NCBI GenBank assembly: GCA_024235935.1
Contig: JACKLL010000001.1
Coordinates: 508,629-572,628, forward strand
DNA: 64,000 nucleotides
Direction: 5' to 3'
DNA from: Rhodoferax sp.
GTDB taxonomy: Bacteria; Pseudomonadota; Gammaproteobacteria; Burkholderiales; Burkholderiaceae_C
How positions within the stretch are numbered: position 1 is the stretch's first letter; each line of letters begins with the position of its first letter. The notes under the pieces were generated by a model that was not told the origin of the DNA, did not search any database, and worked only from the letters and a program-made list of their open reading frames with translations. This document shows, piece after piece, positions 30,192 through 40,344 of this stretch. The position numbers were made by a program, and so were the translations under genes.

Positions 30192-30212
30192 CGCGCGCCG
30201 TCCGCAGGTGCT

Positions 30213-30839
30213 TCAGCCGGCCTGATGGCCGAATACCAGCAACAGATTGTTGGCCGGCATGGCATGGCGCTGCACCAGCATGAGGCCGGCAACAGACGCC
30301 TGCGCCCGTACCTCGTCGACCTTGCGCAGTCCCCAGGACGGATTACGGGCGCGCAGGTCACGGTCGAACACCCGGTTGCCTTCCGACGTCGGTACATCGG
30401 CCTCCAGAAAAGGGCCGTACACCACCAGCCGACCGTTGGCAGCCAGGTAGCGGCGACTGCCCTGCATCAGGCCAGCGCAACAGGCCCATGGTGCAATGTG
30501 CAGCATGTTCGCGCAATAGACGAGGTCGAACTGCCCGTGGACAAATTCCGTATCGGGCGACGGCCACGCGGTATCGCATACGTCGATGCGCACCGGCGCC
30601 GGCTGCGAAGCAGCGGCACTGTCCGCCAGCCAATGCGCAATGCCCGGCAGTGCTGCGGCCTCATGCTCCGAGGTCTGCCAGCGCCACTGTGGCAAGGCGG
30701 CCGTGAACCAGGCTGCGTGCTGGCCGGTGCCCGACGCGATCTCCAGCGCCTGGCCCGCGGGTGGCAGCAGGTCCTGCAGCACCTGAAGAATGGGCTGCTT
30801 GTTGCGTTCGGCGGACGGACTGAAGGGGGGTGGATTCAT
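30213..30839 (-). CDS. DUF938 SAM-dependent methyltransferase
   Basis: Class I methyltransferase-like protein of unknown substrate, 208 residues. The DUF938 opening FSPSAERNKQPIL is followed by the SAM-binding motif ALEIASGTGQHAAWFTAALP, then DVCDTAWP, YCANMLHIAPW and LVVYGPF, all typical of the family. ATG 30839 gives the standard start MNPPPFSPSAERN; a longer frame upstream is not supported. It converges on mutL (21 bases) and is divergent from the efflux gene. Confidence 0.9.
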   Translation of the reverse strand: MNPPPFSPSAERNKQPILQVLQDLLPPAGQALEIASGTGQHAAWFTAALPQWRWQTSEHEAAALPGIAHWLADSAAASQPAPVRIDVCDTAWPSPDTEFVHGQFDLVYCANMLHIAPWACCAGLMQGSRRYLAANGRLVVYGPFLEADVPTSEGNRVFDRDLRARNPSWGLRKVDEVRAQASVAGLMLVQRHAMPANNLLLVFGHQAG

Positions 30840-30988
30840 GGCATGCAATGCGGATAAGACCCGGCGCCGGGCCTGTCCATTGTCGCGCGGGACGCGGACC
30901 GCGGCGACACCGGATCGGCGCAGAAACGCGAAGCGTGATTGCCGGATGCGCGTCTCGCGCAAGAGACCATCTGCTACGCTCGGTGCCC

Positions 30989-32260
30989 ATGCCCTTGCCG
31001 CCCCCATCGATCTCCCCCGTGGCAAGCCCCGGTCGCAAACCCATGACCGCCAGCGTCGTCGTCCTGATTCTTGCAGCCCTGCTGGGCATACAGCCGGTCA
31101 CGACCGACCTGTATCTGCCTGCGTTGCCGGCCCTGACGAGCGGCTTTGGCGCCAGCATGTCGCAGGCGCAACTCACCCTGACCGCGCTGTTGCTGGCATT
31201 CGGCCTCTCGCAGCTGGTGTGGGGACCCTTGTCGGACCGATTCGGCCGCCGGCCGGTACTGCTGGTGGGACTGTCCACCTACATCCTTGCCGCCACCGGT
31301 GCGGCGATGGCACCCTCCATGGAGATGCTGGTGGCCTGGCGAACCGTGCAAGGCGTTGCCATGGGGGCCGGCGTCATGTGCGCACGCGCCATCATTCGCG
31401 ACCTGTACGACCCGGCCGAAGGCGCGCAGGTGATGTCCAAGGCCTTGTCCGGCCTGGGCCTGATCGCCTGCCTGAGCGCCCCCACCGGCGGCCTGTTGTC
31501 CGAATGGTTCAACTGGCGTGTCGCCTTGGTGCCGCTGGCCGCTTTCGGCGCCGCCTCGCTGGTACTGGTCGCGCTGCGCTTCCAGGAGACGCTAGGGCAC
31601 GCCAAGCCGCATGCACTCGCGCCCCGCGAGCTGGCCCGCAACTGGCTGCATATCGCACGCAACCCGACCTTTATCGCCTACAGCCTGCTGGCCGCAGCCT
31701 CATATGGCGGCCTGTTCACATTTCTGGCGGCATCGTCGTTCGTCTTCATCCAGGTGCTGTCGCTGAGCAAGATGCAGTTCGGCATGCTGATGTTCTCGAT
31801 GTCGCTGAGCTACCTGTCCGGCACCTTTCTGTGCCGCAGCCTGCTGGCACGTGTGGGGGTGCGCCATGCGGTTGCCATCGCCAGCGGCATGACGCTGGCC
31901 AGCGGCACCATGATCGGCCTGTTCGCGCTGGCCGGCTGGAGCAGCGGGCCGCATGGCACCTGGTTCATCATCCTGCCGTTCTACCTGTTCACGCTCGCGC
32001 ACGGGGTGCACCAGCCCTGCAGCCAGAGTGGCGCTGTCGGCCCGTTTCCGCGCATCGCGGGCACGGCGTCGGCACTCAACGGCTTCCTCATGATGGTCGC
32101 CGCATTTGCAATGGGCGGCTGGCTCGGCTGGCGCATGGACGGCACCGTCTTTCCGCTGACCAATGGCATATGGTTCTGGAGCATCGTCATCTCGGTCACC
32201 GGGTGGACCCTGGTGCAGAAACACGGGGTCCCGAAGCCGGACCCTATCGTCCGTGACTGA
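30989..32260 (+). CDS. Bcr/CflA-family drug efflux transporter
   Basis: Proton-driven exporter of the major facilitator superfamily, 12 spans, 423 residues. Features are the N-terminal [14 protein letters not shown], the loop 2-3 signature [16 protein letters not shown] and the span-5 region [18 protein letters not shown], all characteristic of the Bcr/CflA subfamily. ATG 30989 ([10 protein letters not shown]) is used. The last eight bases overlap the miaA start, which suggests co-transcription. Substrate is unknown; family members export chloramphenicol, bicyclomycin or cysteine. Confidence 0.9.
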   Translation: MPLPPPSISPVASPGRKPMTASVVVLILAALLGIQPVTTDLYLPALPALTSGFGASMSQAQLTLTALLLAFGLSQLVWGPLSDRFGRRPVLLVGLSTYILAATGAAMAPSMEMLVAWRTVQGVAMGAGVMCARAIIRDLYDPAEGAQVMSKALSGLGLIACLSAPTGGLLSEWFNWRVALVPLAAFGAASLVLVALRFQETLGHAKPHALAPRELARNWLHIARNPTFIAYSLLAAASYGGLFTFLAASSFVFIQVLSLSKMQFGMLMFSMSLSYLSGTFLCRSLLARVGVRHAVAIASGMTLASGTMIGLFALAGWSSGPHGTWFIILPFYLFTLAHGVHQPCSQSGAVGPFPRIAGTASALNGFLMMVAAFAMGGWLGWRMDGTVFPLTNGIWFWSIVISVTGWTLVQKHGVPKPDPIVRD

Positions 32261-33206
32261 GTCCCCTCCCTGGTGCCTGGCGCTGGCTGGACCGACCGCC
32301 AGCGGAAAGACGGCCGCTGCCCTGGCCTTGGCACAGCAGTTGCCGCTGGAGATCATCAGCGTGGACTCGGCGCTGGTCTACTGCGGCATGGACATCGGCA
32401 CCGCCAAGCCCTCGCGCGAAGAGCGCGCCGCCGTGCCGCACCACCTGATCGACATCCGCGATCCCCTGCAGTCCTACAACGCCGCCGAATTCGCCCGGGA
32501 CGCGACTCAGCTGGTCGACGCGATCAATGCACGCGGCCGCCTGGCACTGTTCGTCGGGGGCACGATGCTGTATTTCAAGGCGCTGGTCGACGGCCTGCAT
32601 GACATGCCCGGGCGGGATGCCGACATTCGCGCGGCCATCGACCAGCAGGCCGCCGCCGAAGGCTGGCCGGCCGTGCACGCCGAACTCGCCCGCGTCGATC
32701 CGGTGACAGCGGCGCGACTGGCGCCGCTGGACAGCCAGCGCATCCAGCGCGCGCTGGAGGTGCAGCGCCTCACCGGACGGCCGCTCAGCGCCTGGCATGC
32801 CGATCACAAACCCGGCGCCAGCGCTTCGCGCTTCGCAGCCATGCCGATGCTGTCGCTCGAACCCGCGCAGCGGCACTGGCTGCATGAACGCATTGCACAA
32901 CGCCTCGATGCCATGATCGAACACGGCTTCATGGACGAGGTGCGGGCGCTGCGCGCGCGCGGCGACCTGCACCTGGACCTGCCGTCGATGCGCTGCGTCG
33001 GATACCGCCAGGCGTGGGAGGCACTGGACAGCGGCGCGCCGCTGTCCGAGTGGCGCGAACGCAGCATCATCGCCACGCGGCAGCTGGCCAAGCGGCAGCT
33101 GACCTGGCTGCGCAGCATGCCGGCACGCCAGGTGTTCGCCTGCGACGACGACACGGTGCTGGCGCAGATACTGGCCGCCGGCAAGGCCCTGGCGGGAAAG
33201 CCATGA
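32253..33206 (+). CDS. miaA: tRNA dimethylallyltransferase
   Basis: Adds a dimethylallyl group to A37 of tRNAs reading codons that start with U. The 317-residue protein starts at a GTG (32253) overlapping the transporter stop. Motifs: [18 protein letters not shown] (P-loop), [69 protein letters not shown] and [13 protein letters not shown]. Its TGA overlaps the start of the ABC ATPase gene. miaA near mutL is a conserved pairing. Confidence 0.95.
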   Translation: MTESPPWCLALAGPTASGKTAAALALAQQLPLEIISVDSALVYCGMDIGTAKPSREERAAVPHHLIDIRDPLQSYNAAEFARDATQLVDAINARGRLALFVGGTMLYFKALVDGLHDMPGRDADIRAAIDQQAAAEGWPAVHAELARVDPVTAARLAPLDSQRIQRALEVQRLTGRPLSAWHADHKPGASASRFAAMPMLSLEPAQRHWLHERIAQRLDAMIEHGFMDEVRALRARGDLHLDLPSMRCVGYRQAWEALDSGAPLSEWRERSIIATRQLAKRQLTWLRSMPARQVFACDDDTVLAQILAAGKALAGKP

Positions 33207-33970
33207 GCGCGCAAAGACCTGCGGCAATGGCCGCCACCGCCACAAGGCATTCCGACGGGCAAACCGATGTGCCTGCGGGTCTGGTCGTCGCGGGCCTGCG
33301 CAAGGACTACGACGGTGTCAGCGTGTTCCGCAACGTCTCGCTCACCATCGCCCCCGGCGAGTTCGTCGCCATCGTCGGTGAATCCGGCGTCGGCAAGTCC
33401 ACCCTGCTCAACTGCATGGCCGGGCTGGACGACTGGGATGCCGGCACGGTCGCGCTGGACGGCGTCGACATCGGACGGATGGACGACAGCGCGCGGGCAC
33501 GCTTTCGCCGCGAGCGGATCGGATTCGTGTTCCAGGCCTTTCATGTATTGCCCCACCTGGACGTTGCGCAGAACATCGCGTTGCCGCTGATGCTGCTCGG
33601 CGCGCGCGATCACGCCAGCGACATGTTGCGGGTCGAGGCCATGCTGGATGCCGTCGGCCTGTCCGGACTCGGTGCGCGGCTGCCGCAGCAGCTCAGCGGC
33701 GGCCAGTTGCAGCGGGTGGCCATCGCCAGGGCACTGGTCCACCGGCCCCGGCTGCTGCTGGCCGATGAGCCCACCGGCAATCTGGACCCGACCACCGCGG
33801 CCAGGGTCATGGCGGCACTGGTGGCGCAAACCCGGGAACATGGCACCTCGCTGGTGCTGGTGACCCATTCGCCGGCGGCGGCACAGATGGCGGACCGGGT
33901 CTTGCAGCTCAACGCGGACGGCATCGCCGGCCGAGCACGGGTTTGGCGTCGGTGGCACCACGTCGAATAA
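33203..33970 (+). CDS. ABC transporter ATPase, LolD/MacB type
   Basis: Cytoplasmic ATPase subunit of 255 residues. After a 28-residue unusual N-terminus come Walker [10 protein letters not shown], the Q-loop region [13 protein letters not shown], signature [15 protein letters not shown], Walker [13 protein letters not shown] and the H-loop LVTHS. The LDPTT and short form place it with the LolD/MacB/FtsE group acting on lipoproteins, peptides or macrolides. Unusually no permease gene is adjacent: the next gene is thyA. The ATG overlaps the miaA stop. Confidence 0.9.
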   Translation: MSAQRPAAMAATATRHSDGQTDVPAGLVVAGLRKDYDGVSVFRNVSLTIAPGEFVAIVGESGVGKSTLLNCMAGLDDWDAGTVALDGVDIGRMDDSARARFRRERIGFVFQAFHVLPHLDVAQNIALPLMLLGARDHASDMLRVEAMLDAVGLSGLGARLPQQLSGGQLQRVAIARALVHRPRLLLADEPTGNLDPTTAARVMAALVAQTREHGTSLVLVTHSPAAAQMADRVLQLNADGIAGRARVWRRWHHVE

Positions 33971-34158
33971 GGCCACTGGTGCAGCTGCTGGCGGGGATGA
34001 TCGCCCCGACACCGACGCTTGCCACTTTAGCCTGAGGCACAATCGGGTCAAGCACCGGTCTGTGCACTATTGCGCACAATGCGGCGCGGTTTGCAGCGAT
34101 ATGCGCGCCGCGACGGACCGGGCAACATCTGCACCCTGAACAACCCGAACCGATTGCC

Positions 34159-34989
34159 ATGACCGCGCCGATCCGATCCCAATACGAAGACTTCATGCGC
34201 CATGTGCTCGAACATGGTGTGCACAAGGGTGACCGCACCGGCACCGGCACCACCAGCGTGTTTGGCCACCAGATGCGCTTCGACCTGAACGAGGGCTTTC
34301 CGCTGGTCACCACCAAGAAGGTCCATCTGCGCTCCATCATCCAGGAGCTGCTGTGGTTCCTGACCGGCTCGTCGAGCAACCACTGGCTGCAGGAGCGCGG
34401 CGTCAGCATATGGGACGAATGGGCCCGACCCGACGGCGACCTGGGGCCGGTCTACGGCGTGCAGTGGCGCAGCTGGCCGACGCCCGACGGCGGCCACATC
34501 GACCAGATCGCCCATGTGATCCAGACGCTCAAGACAAACCCCGATTCGCGCCGCATCATCGTCAGCGCCTGGAACGTGGCCGACCTCGACAAGATGGCGC
34601 TGATGCCCTGCCACGCGTTCTTCCAGTTCTATGTCGCGCCGTCCGCCGTGGCGGGCGAGCCCGGCCGGCTCAGCTGCCAGCTGTACCAGCGCAGCGCCGA
34701 CATCTTCCTCGGCGTGCCCTTCAACATCGCCAGCTATGCCTTGCTGACACACATGGTTGCGCAGCAGTGTGACCTGGCCGTCGGCGACTTCATCTGGACC
34801 GGTGGCGACTGCCACATCTACAGCAACCACCAGGAGCAGGTGAAGCTGCAGCTGAGCCGCGCACCCTTCGCCTATCCGAAGCTGCACATCAAGCGTCGCC
34901 CGGCCTCGATTTTCGACTATCAGTTCGAGGACTTCGAAGTGCAGGACTACCAGTGCCATCCGGCGATCAAGGCACCTGTCGCAGTCTGA
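34159..34989 (+). CDS. thyA: Thymidylate synthase
   Basis: Converts dUMP to dTMP using methylenetetrahydrofolate. The 276 residues include [20 protein letters not shown], the folate-site [25 protein letters not shown] and the catalytic cysteine in [11 protein letters not shown], plus [22 protein letters not shown]. The insertion between WARPDGDLG and the active site is short, as in E. coli. The folA gene follows after 24 bases, the common thyA-folA arrangement, so the dihydrofolate made here is recycled by the neighbour. Confidence 0.97.
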   Translation: MTAPIRSQYEDFMRHVLEHGVHKGDRTGTGTTSVFGHQMRFDLNEGFPLVTTKKVHLRSIIQELLWFLTGSSSNHWLQERGVSIWDEWARPDGDLGPVYGVQWRSWPTPDGGHIDQIAHVIQTLKTNPDSRRIIVSAWNVADLDKMALMPCHAFFQFYVAPSAVAGEPGRLSCQLYQRSADIFLGVPFNIASYALLTHMVAQQCDLAVGDFIWTGGDCHIYSNHQEQVKLQLSRAPFAYPKLHIKRRPASIFDYQFEDFEVQDYQCHPAIKAPVAV

Positions 34990-35013
34990 CAAGGACACAC
35001 GGAACCACCCGCC

Positions 35014-35541
35014 ATGCGCATCAACCTGATCTACGCCCGCGCCCGCAATGGCGTCATCGGCGCCAACAATGCCCTGCCCTGGCATCTGCCGCAGGACCTG
35101 GCGCATTTCAAGCAGCAGACCGCGGGCGCACCCGTCATGATGGGCCGCAAGACCTGGGAATCTTTGCCGCCGCGGTTCAGGCCACTGCCGGGGCGCACCA
35201 ACATCGTGGTCACGCGCCAGCGCGACTGGCGCTGCGAAGGCGCGCTGGCCGTGGACAGCCTGGAATGGGGCTGCGCACTGTGCACCGGCATGACACCGAC
35301 GCCGGATGAGCTCTGGGTGATCGGCGGTGCGCAATTGTTCGCCGCGGCCATGGCGCTTGCGACACGGGCCATCGTGACCGAACTGGATCGGGACTTCGAG
35401 GGAGATGTGTTCGCGCCCAGGCTCGAAGGACCATGGGAAGAGACCGCCCGCGAGTCCCATGTGGCCGATGACGGCATGGGCTACGCATTCGTCACCTATG
35501 AGCGCAGCAGCGCGGTGGGTGTGCCACCGGCTGCTGGCTGA
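35014..35541 (+). CDS. folA: Dihydrofolate reductase
   Basis: Reduces dihydrofolate to tetrahydrofolate with NADPH. The 175 residues carry the expected MRINLIYARARNGVIGANNALPWHLPQDLAHFK, VMMGRKTWESLP (NADPH site), PLPGRTNIVVTRQ, WVIGGAQLFAAAM and a C-terminal beta hairpin. It follows thyA in the same operon. The segment SLEWGCALCTGM replaces the usual short loop after the VDSLE strand, adding a pair of cysteines not typical of the family. Confidence 0.95.
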   Translation: MRINLIYARARNGVIGANNALPWHLPQDLAHFKQQTAGAPVMMGRKTWESLPPRFRPLPGRTNIVVTRQRDWRCEGALAVDSLEWGCALCTGMTPTPDELWVIGGAQLFAAAMALATRAIVTELDRDFEGDVFAPRLEGPWEETARESHVADDGMGYAFVTYERSSAVGVPPAAG

Positions 35542-35549
35542 ACGAACGC

Positions 35550-36599
35550 TCAGACCTGCGCGGGCTTTCGGCGCCGTGCGGCCACGGCGGCCAGCACGCC
35601 CAGGCCGCTGAGCAGCATGGCAAAGGTTTCGGGCTCGGGTACGGGGGCCGCCAGCACGATCAGCTGCGAGCGGGGATTGGGATCCAGACCCGCATTGAAT
35701 CCGTCCTGGATCTGCTCGGCCACCAGGTAGATGGTGCCCTTCTCGTCCACCGTCACACCCTCGATGCCGTTATGGGGCAGGATGTTCGACAGGTCGAGGG
35801 AACTCAGGACCTGACCACTGCGGTTGACTTCCACCAGCATGCGCGAACCCAGGCTGAGCACCAGCAGGTTGTCGGCTGCCGGCGTGCCGGCAAAGCTGTC
35901 GACGGGCGACAAGGTCTGGACATCCGACAGCGTCGACAAGCCCATGGACACCGGATCGAAAAGGCTGACCACGGTCGATACGCCGCCCCCGGCAGGGCTG
36001 CTTCCGTCGCCACTGGTCGATGGTGGAAGGCCCGTGGCCGGCCCGAATGTCAGGCTGCCGGCCAGCACACCCTGCGGGCTCTGCTGCTTGACTGTCACGA
36101 AGCTGCCAGTGCCGCGCGGGTCGTAGCTGATGCCCTCCATCCCGTTGTTGCCGACTTTCGCGTCGCTGATCGACACGAAGTTGTCCTTCAGGCTGATCGA
36201 ACTGCCCGAGGCATTGTTGTAGGTGAAACGGTAGGCGTCCTGCAACCGCTCTTCGCCCACCACCAGCACGCCATTTCCCAGGTAGGTCAAGCCTTCGGTG
36301 TCGTGCTTGGTGCTGCCGGTGCCGCTCCAGTCGAAGACGTTGTAGCCCAGGGTCTGGCCGGTGAGCGATATCTCGATGACACCTGTGCCTTCGTCGCCGA
36401 CATAGAACAAGGTCCCGCGGTCCCGCGCATAGGTGACGGCCGATGCCTCCAGGCCGGAGATGCCGCCACTGGTACCGTTCAGGATGTCGAGCCCATAGGT
36501 GCCGACCACCTGGTAGTTGCCAAGATGGATGGAGCTGGCCGCCTGTGCGGATAGCGATGTCGCCGCAACGATGGCGGCCAGCAGAATGCGGATCTTCAT
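35550..36599 (-). CDS. PEP-CTERM protein, SdiA-regulated-domain-like
   Basis: Exported protein of 349 residues with a Sec signal (MKIRILLAAIVAATSLSAQA) and a C-terminal PEP-CTERM sorting tail: VPEPETFAMLLSGLGVLAAVAARRRK, the motif plus a membrane span and basic end recognised by exosortase. The middle resembles a beta-propeller of the SdiA-regulated/esterase-like phytase-like type (VTYARDRGTLFYVGDEGTGVIEISL, GMEGISYDPRG, IEGVTVDEKGTIYLVAE). ATG 36599 follows a GGAG. It is 18 bases downstream of a second PEP-CTERM gene. Its cell-surface role is unknown. Confidence 0.85.
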   Translation of the reverse strand: MKIRILLAAIVAATSLSAQAASSIHLGNYQVVGTYGLDILNGTSGGISGLEASAVTYARDRGTLFYVGDEGTGVIEISLTGQTLGYNVFDWSGTGSTKHDTEGLTYLGNGVLVVGEERLQDAYRFTYNNASGSSISLKDNFVSISDAKVGNNGMEGISYDPRGTGSFVTVKQQSPQGVLAGSLTFGPATGLPPSTSGDGSSPAGGGVSTVVSLFDPVSMGLSTLSDVQTLSPVDSFAGTPAADNLLVLSLGSRMLVEVNRSGQVLSSLDLSNILPHNGIEGVTVDEKGTIYLVAEQIQDGFNAGLDPNPRSQLIVLAAPVPEPETFAMLLSGLGVLAAVAARRRKPAQV

Positions 36600-36617
36600 G
36601 GTGCTGGAACTCCGCAT

Positions 36618-37316
36618 TCAGGCCTGGCGCCGACGGCGACGGGCGATCGCGCCGACCACGCCCAGGCCGGCCAGCAGCATGGCATAGGTCTCGGGTTCCG
36701 GGACGGCGGCGGCGATGGCGCCCGGCGAGCCGATCTCGTTGCCGCTGACACTCATGAATGCACCATGGATACCGACGGTGCTCAGTTGGCTGACGAAAGC
36801 AGGAACCGCTGCGGTTCCGTTCACGCCGGCGGCATTGTCGAAGGTCCGACCCCGCGTGCTCTCCCCGAAGCTGACGCTGGCCTGCAGCGCACCCGCGCTG
36901 TTGAAAATGTTGATCTGGTCGCCGCCCGTGCTCAGCCCGATGCCGGACCCCGAATAGTTGCCGATGGCGAAACCGGCGGGCGCACTGGCGCCGAACCAGG
37001 TGCTGACGAAGGTCGCATTGTCCGAACCCGTGCCTTCCAGAAAAATCACCGACTGCCCAGCGGCAATGCTGCCGATGCCGGTGAGGAATGCGACGCCAGC
37101 GTTCTGCGAGTCATCGTCCATCGACCAGCCGGAGAGGTCGATCGCCGCACTGCCGAAGTTGGTCAGCTCGAACCAGTCTGCACGGTAGGGCGAGCCACTG
37201 TTGCCGCTGCTCCATGGCGAGAATTCGGTGATCCTGACCTGGGCTTGGGCCATCGTGGCACTCGCGACGAGCAGGACGGCGGCAATGCGCAGCAAGGGCT
37301 TGCGAATGGGGGTCAT
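36618..37316 (-). CDS. PEP-CTERM protein with lamin-tail-like domain
   Basis: Exported protein of 232 residues: signal peptide (MTPIRKPLLRIAAVLLVASATMAQA), then a lamin-tail domain (VRITEFSPWSSG, DWFELTNFGSAAIDLSGWSMDDDS, about 25-130) and the PEP-CTERM tail VPEPETYAMLLAGLGVVGAIARRRRRQ. Lamin-tail domains are common in secreted bacterial proteins and may bind surface polymers or help enzymes attach. The ATG at 37316 has a GGAG upstream. It is first in a two-gene operon with the SdiA-regulated-like PEP-CTERM gene. Confidence 0.85.
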   Translation of the reverse strand: MTPIRKPLLRIAAVLLVASATMAQAQVRITEFSPWSSGNSGSPYRADWFELTNFGSAAIDLSGWSMDDDSQNAGVAFLTGIGSIAAGQSVIFLEGTGSDNATFVSTWFGASAPAGFAIGNYSGSGIGLSTGGDQINIFNSAGALQASVSFGESTRGRTFDNAAGVNGTAAVPAFVSQLSTVGIHGAFMSVSGNEIGSPGAIAAAVPEPETYAMLLAGLGVVGAIARRRRRQA

Positions 37317-37534
37317 GTTGTTTCTCCAGATAGTTGGTGCAGAACCGGCATGCGACACCCTCCCCGGGTGCGCACATCGCCGCGCCCCGTTGGCGTGGAC
37401 GTCTCAACGGGTGATCTGGAGCTTAGTGAGGTGCCGTGACAGCGCGATGACATCACCGCCTGCGCTGCCGGCAGGCGACACGGCGCGGCGCAGGCCTCAC
37501 GCGCCGCGCGGTCCCGGTGTGCAGACCCGGCCGG

Positions 37535-38710
37535 CTACTGCGGCAGCGGCGCCACCTGCGCCCAGCGGCCATCCTGGTGCGAGCGGATGCAGGCCTCGAT
37601 GAACGCCATGGTGTGGGCGCCATCCGCAATACGCGGATACGGTGCCTGCACTGGTGTCTCGCCCAGCGCGAGCGCCATGCGCTCTGCGGCCACCTCGCGG
37701 TAGATGTTGGCGAAGGCCTCGCGCAGTCCTTCCGGATGGCCACGCGGGGTGCGTCCGGCGGCCAGTATCTCGGGTGGCAGAAAGGCGTCGCCACGACCGA
37801 TGGTGCGCGGCGCCTCACCCTGCAAGGCCAGTTGCAGGTAGCTGGCCTGGCGATGCGACCACTCCAGCGATCCCTTCTCCCCGAACACGCGCAGGCGGAT
37901 ATCGTTCTCGGCGCCGGCGGCCGCCTGCGTGACGGTGAACGTGCCGCGCGCGCCGTTGTCGAACGCCAGCAGCGCAGATACATGGTCGACCACGCGCCGG
38001 CCCGGCATCAGGGCGCCCACCTCGGCGCTGACCCTGGCGATCGATGCGTCGGCGACGAAGCAGGCCAGATGCTGGGCATGGCATCCGATGGCGCCCATGA
38101 CCAGGGCCAGGCCGCTGCGCTGCGGATTCAGGATCCAGTCGTAGCGCCGGTTCGGGGGACCGTCCTCGACGCGGGTCGCCAGGCCGCTCTGGATGTATTC
38201 GACCTGCACCAGGCGCACATCGCCCAGCACGCCATCGCGCACCAGATGGCGCGCATAGCGTGTCATCGGATAGGCCGAATAGCCGTGGGTGACGGCGAAC
38301 AGCCGTCCGCCCTTGCGCGTGCGCTGCAGCAGGTCGCAGGCCTGCGCGAAGTCATGGGCCACCGGCTTGTCGCCGACCACGTCGAAGCCGGCGTCCAGCG
38401 CCGCTGCCGCATAGGGGTGGTGGGTGTCGTTGGGCGTCATGATGGCCACCGCGTCAACGGCGTCGTCCCGGCCCCGCTCACGCGCAATCATCTGCGCCAC
38501 GTCGCCATAGGCCCGCTCGGGCGCCAGTCCAAGCGCCATGCCGGCGGCGTGCGAACGCTCCGGGTCGCTGGAAAACACGCCTGCCACCACCTGCCAGTGG
38601 CCATCCAGCTGGGCTGCGCCGCGGTGCATGTCGCCGATCCAGGCGCCTGGGCCGCCGCCCACAACGGCCAGCCGCAAGGGGCGTCCGAATCTATCCCGCA
38701 GTGTGCGCAT
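37535..38710 (-). CDS. Gfo/Idh/MocA-family oxidoreductase
   Basis: NAD(P)-dependent dehydrogenase of 391 residues. The Rossmann N-terminus is LRLAVVGGGPGAWIGDMHRGAAQLDG; the family EKP motif appears as VVGDKPVAHDFAQA (GDKP, about residue 112), and a catalytic histidine is likely in GAIGCHAQHLACF. The C-terminal beta sheet includes FGEKGSLEWSHRQASYLQL. The overall type suits sugar or inositol oxidation. ATG 38710 is chosen because the longer frame runs through the upstream gene. It is last in the leftward arm of the sugar-acid cluster, 83 bases after the SDR gene. Confidence 0.88.
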   Translation of the reverse strand: MRTLRDRFGRPLRLAVVGGGPGAWIGDMHRGAAQLDGHWQVVAGVFSSDPERSHAAGMALGLAPERAYGDVAQMIARERGRDDAVDAVAIMTPNDTHHPYAAAALDAGFDVVGDKPVAHDFAQACDLLQRTRKGGRLFAVTHGYSAYPMTRYARHLVRDGVLGDVRLVQVEYIQSGLATRVEDGPPNRRYDWILNPQRSGLALVMGAIGCHAQHLACFVADASIARVSAEVGALMPGRRVVDHVSALLAFDNGARGTFTVTQAAAGAENDIRLRVFGEKGSLEWSHRQASYLQLALQGEAPRTIGRGDAFLPPEILAAGRTPRGHPEGLREAFANIYREVAAERMALALGETPVQAPYPRIADGAHTMAFIEACIRSHQDGRWAQVAPLPQ

Positions 38711-38793
38711 GTTTGTCCTGATCCTTGAATTGAAGTTGGAACGATGCAGGGAGGCCGGCGCCGTGCCGGCACCTGCAAGGGCCTCGCAGGCAC

Positions 38794-39549
38794 TTACATG
38801 GAGGCCGTGAAGCCTCCGTCGACGGTCATGATCAGCCCGCTGACGTAGGAGGCTTCGTCCGACGCCAGGAATACCGCCGCAGGCCCGATCTCCTGCACAC
38901 GCCCCCAGCGACCAGCAGGCGTGCGGCGGCAGACCCAGTCGTTGAACTCCTGGTTCTCCAGCAGCGGCGTATTCATCTCGGTGGCAAAGAAGCCCGGTGC
39001 GATGCAGTTGACGGTGATCTCGGACGGCGCCAGTTCCACCGCCAGTTGCCGGGTCAGCGCATGGACTGCACCCTTGCTGGCCACATAGGCCGATATCGAA
39101 CCACGCGCATTGATGGCGCTGATGGAGCCGGTCAGGATGATGCGGCCCTGGCGCCGGGGTGCCATCACGCCCGCAGCCGCGCGGCACAGCACCCAGACCG
39201 ACGTCAGGTTGGTGTTCATGATCCGCTGGAAGTCGGCCAGGGCGAAGTCACCGATCGGTGCGCGGTGGTTGATGCCGGCATTGGCCACCAGGACATCCAG
39301 CTGCCCGTGCCGTGCAACGGTATCGCGCACGCAGCGCTCCACCGCAGCGGTGTCGTTGACGTCGAACGCCGCGGCCTCGCCAGACAGCCCCTCGCTGTGC
39401 AACTCACCCACCCGCGCGTCGAGCGCCGCCGGGTCACGGGCGTTGAGCACGACATGGGCGCCGCTGCGCGCCAGCGACTGCGCCATGGCCCAGCCCAGCC
39501 CGCGCGAGGCGCCGGTGACCAGCGCGATTTTTCCGGTCAGGTCAAACAT
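38794..39549 (-). CDS. SDR-family oxidoreductase, gluconate 5-dehydrogenase-like
   Basis: Short-chain dehydrogenase of 251 residues. NAD(P)-binding motif TGASRGLGWAMA, the NAG motif LVANAGINHRAPIGDF, catalytic Ser in LTGSISAINA and the YxxxK pair SAYVASKGAVHALTR are present. The C-terminus GRWGRVQEIGPAAVFLASDEASYVSGLIMTVDGGF is typical of sugar-acid and gluconate 5-dehydrogenases. It lies between the HpaI-type aldolase and the Gfo/Idh gene, all in the leftward arm, so it likely interconverts a keto-acid intermediate. The exact substrate is not clear from sequence. Confidence 0.9.
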   Translation of the reverse strand: MFDLTGKIALVTGASRGLGWAMAQSLARSGAHVVLNARDPAALDARVGELHSEGLSGEAAAFDVNDTAAVERCVRDTVARHGQLDVLVANAGINHRAPIGDFALADFQRIMNTNLTSVWVLCRAAAGVMAPRRQGRIILTGSISAINARGSISAYVASKGAVHALTRQLAVELAPSEITVNCIAPGFFATEMNTPLLENQEFNDWVCRRTPAGRWGRVQEIGPAAVFLASDEASYVSGLIMTVDGGFTASM

Positions 39550-39564
39550 GGTGTCCCCGCATCA

Positions 39565-40344
39565 TCATGGTGTCCGTCCTTCATCGATATGGCCCACCAT
39601 TCGGGTGAAGGCCTGTTGCAGCAGTCCGTTGTCGGTGCCGGCTGCGATCATGGTGTAGCCCATCTCGCGCGCCCGCCTTATCCACGCCGCGTCGGTGGCC
39701 ATGAATCCGGCCGCCTTGCCGTGCAGTCGACAGGCGCGGACCACGTCGCGCATCGCGCCATCGAAGCGCGGATCGTCAAACTGCCCGGGAATGCCCATGA
39801 AGTTCGACAGGTCGAAGTGTCCGACCCACAACACATCGACGCCCTCGACAGCGGCAATCGCATCGACGTTGGCCAGGCCGTGCTCGGTCTCGATCTGCGC
39901 GATCACCATGGTGCGTGCATTGGCTTCACGGATCTTCTGGCCGACCTCGCCGCCCTGGTAATCGCATTGGGCAAAACCGAACGCGGCGCCACGCCGGCCC
40001 ACCGGCGGGTATCGGCAGGCCTGCACGATGCTGCGCGCCTGATCCGCCGACTCCACCATCGGAATCATCACGCCGCGTGCGCCCAGGTCGAGCGCCCGTG
40101 CCAGCCAGGTATATTCGCCGCGCGGCACCCGGACCATGGGCTCGATCGGCAAGCCGCGGCAACTTGAGAAAAGCCACTTCAGGGTCTCAAAGCCGAGCCC
40201 GGTGTGCTCCATGTCGTACAGCACGAAGCGGCAGCCGGCATTGGCCAGGATGGCACTCATGCCGGGCGAGAAGAATTCGAACACCATGGCGCCGGCCACG
40301 GTCTGGCCGGCCAGCACGTCCTGCTTGATGGCGTTCGGGGTCAT
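39565..40344 (-). CDS. HpcH/HpaI-family aldolase
   Basis: Class II metal-dependent aldolase of 259 residues, cleaving 2-keto-3-deoxy sugar acids or related hydroxy-keto acids to pyruvate and an aldehyde. Signatures are FVLYDMEHTGLGFETLK, VRVPRGEYTWLARALDLGARGVMIPMVESADQAR, AFGFAQCDYQGG, IAQIETEHGLANVDAIAAVEGVDVLWVGHFDLSNFMGIP. These match the HpaI/2-keto-3-deoxy-L-rhamnonate aldolase group. ATG 40344 is used; the longer frame lies in the divergent promoter region. It heads the leftward arm. Confidence 0.92.
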   Translation of the reverse strand: MTPNAIKQDVLAGQTVAGAMVFEFFSPGMSAILANAGCRFVLYDMEHTGLGFETLKWLFSSCRGLPIEPMVRVPRGEYTWLARALDLGARGVMIPMVESADQARSIVQACRYPPVGRRGAAFGFAQCDYQGGEVGQKIREANARTMVIAQIETEHGLANVDAIAAVEGVDVLWVGHFDLSNFMGIPGQFDDPRFDGAMRDVVRACRLHGKAAGFMATDAAWIRRAREMGYTMIAAGTDNGLLQQAFTRMVGHIDEGRTP

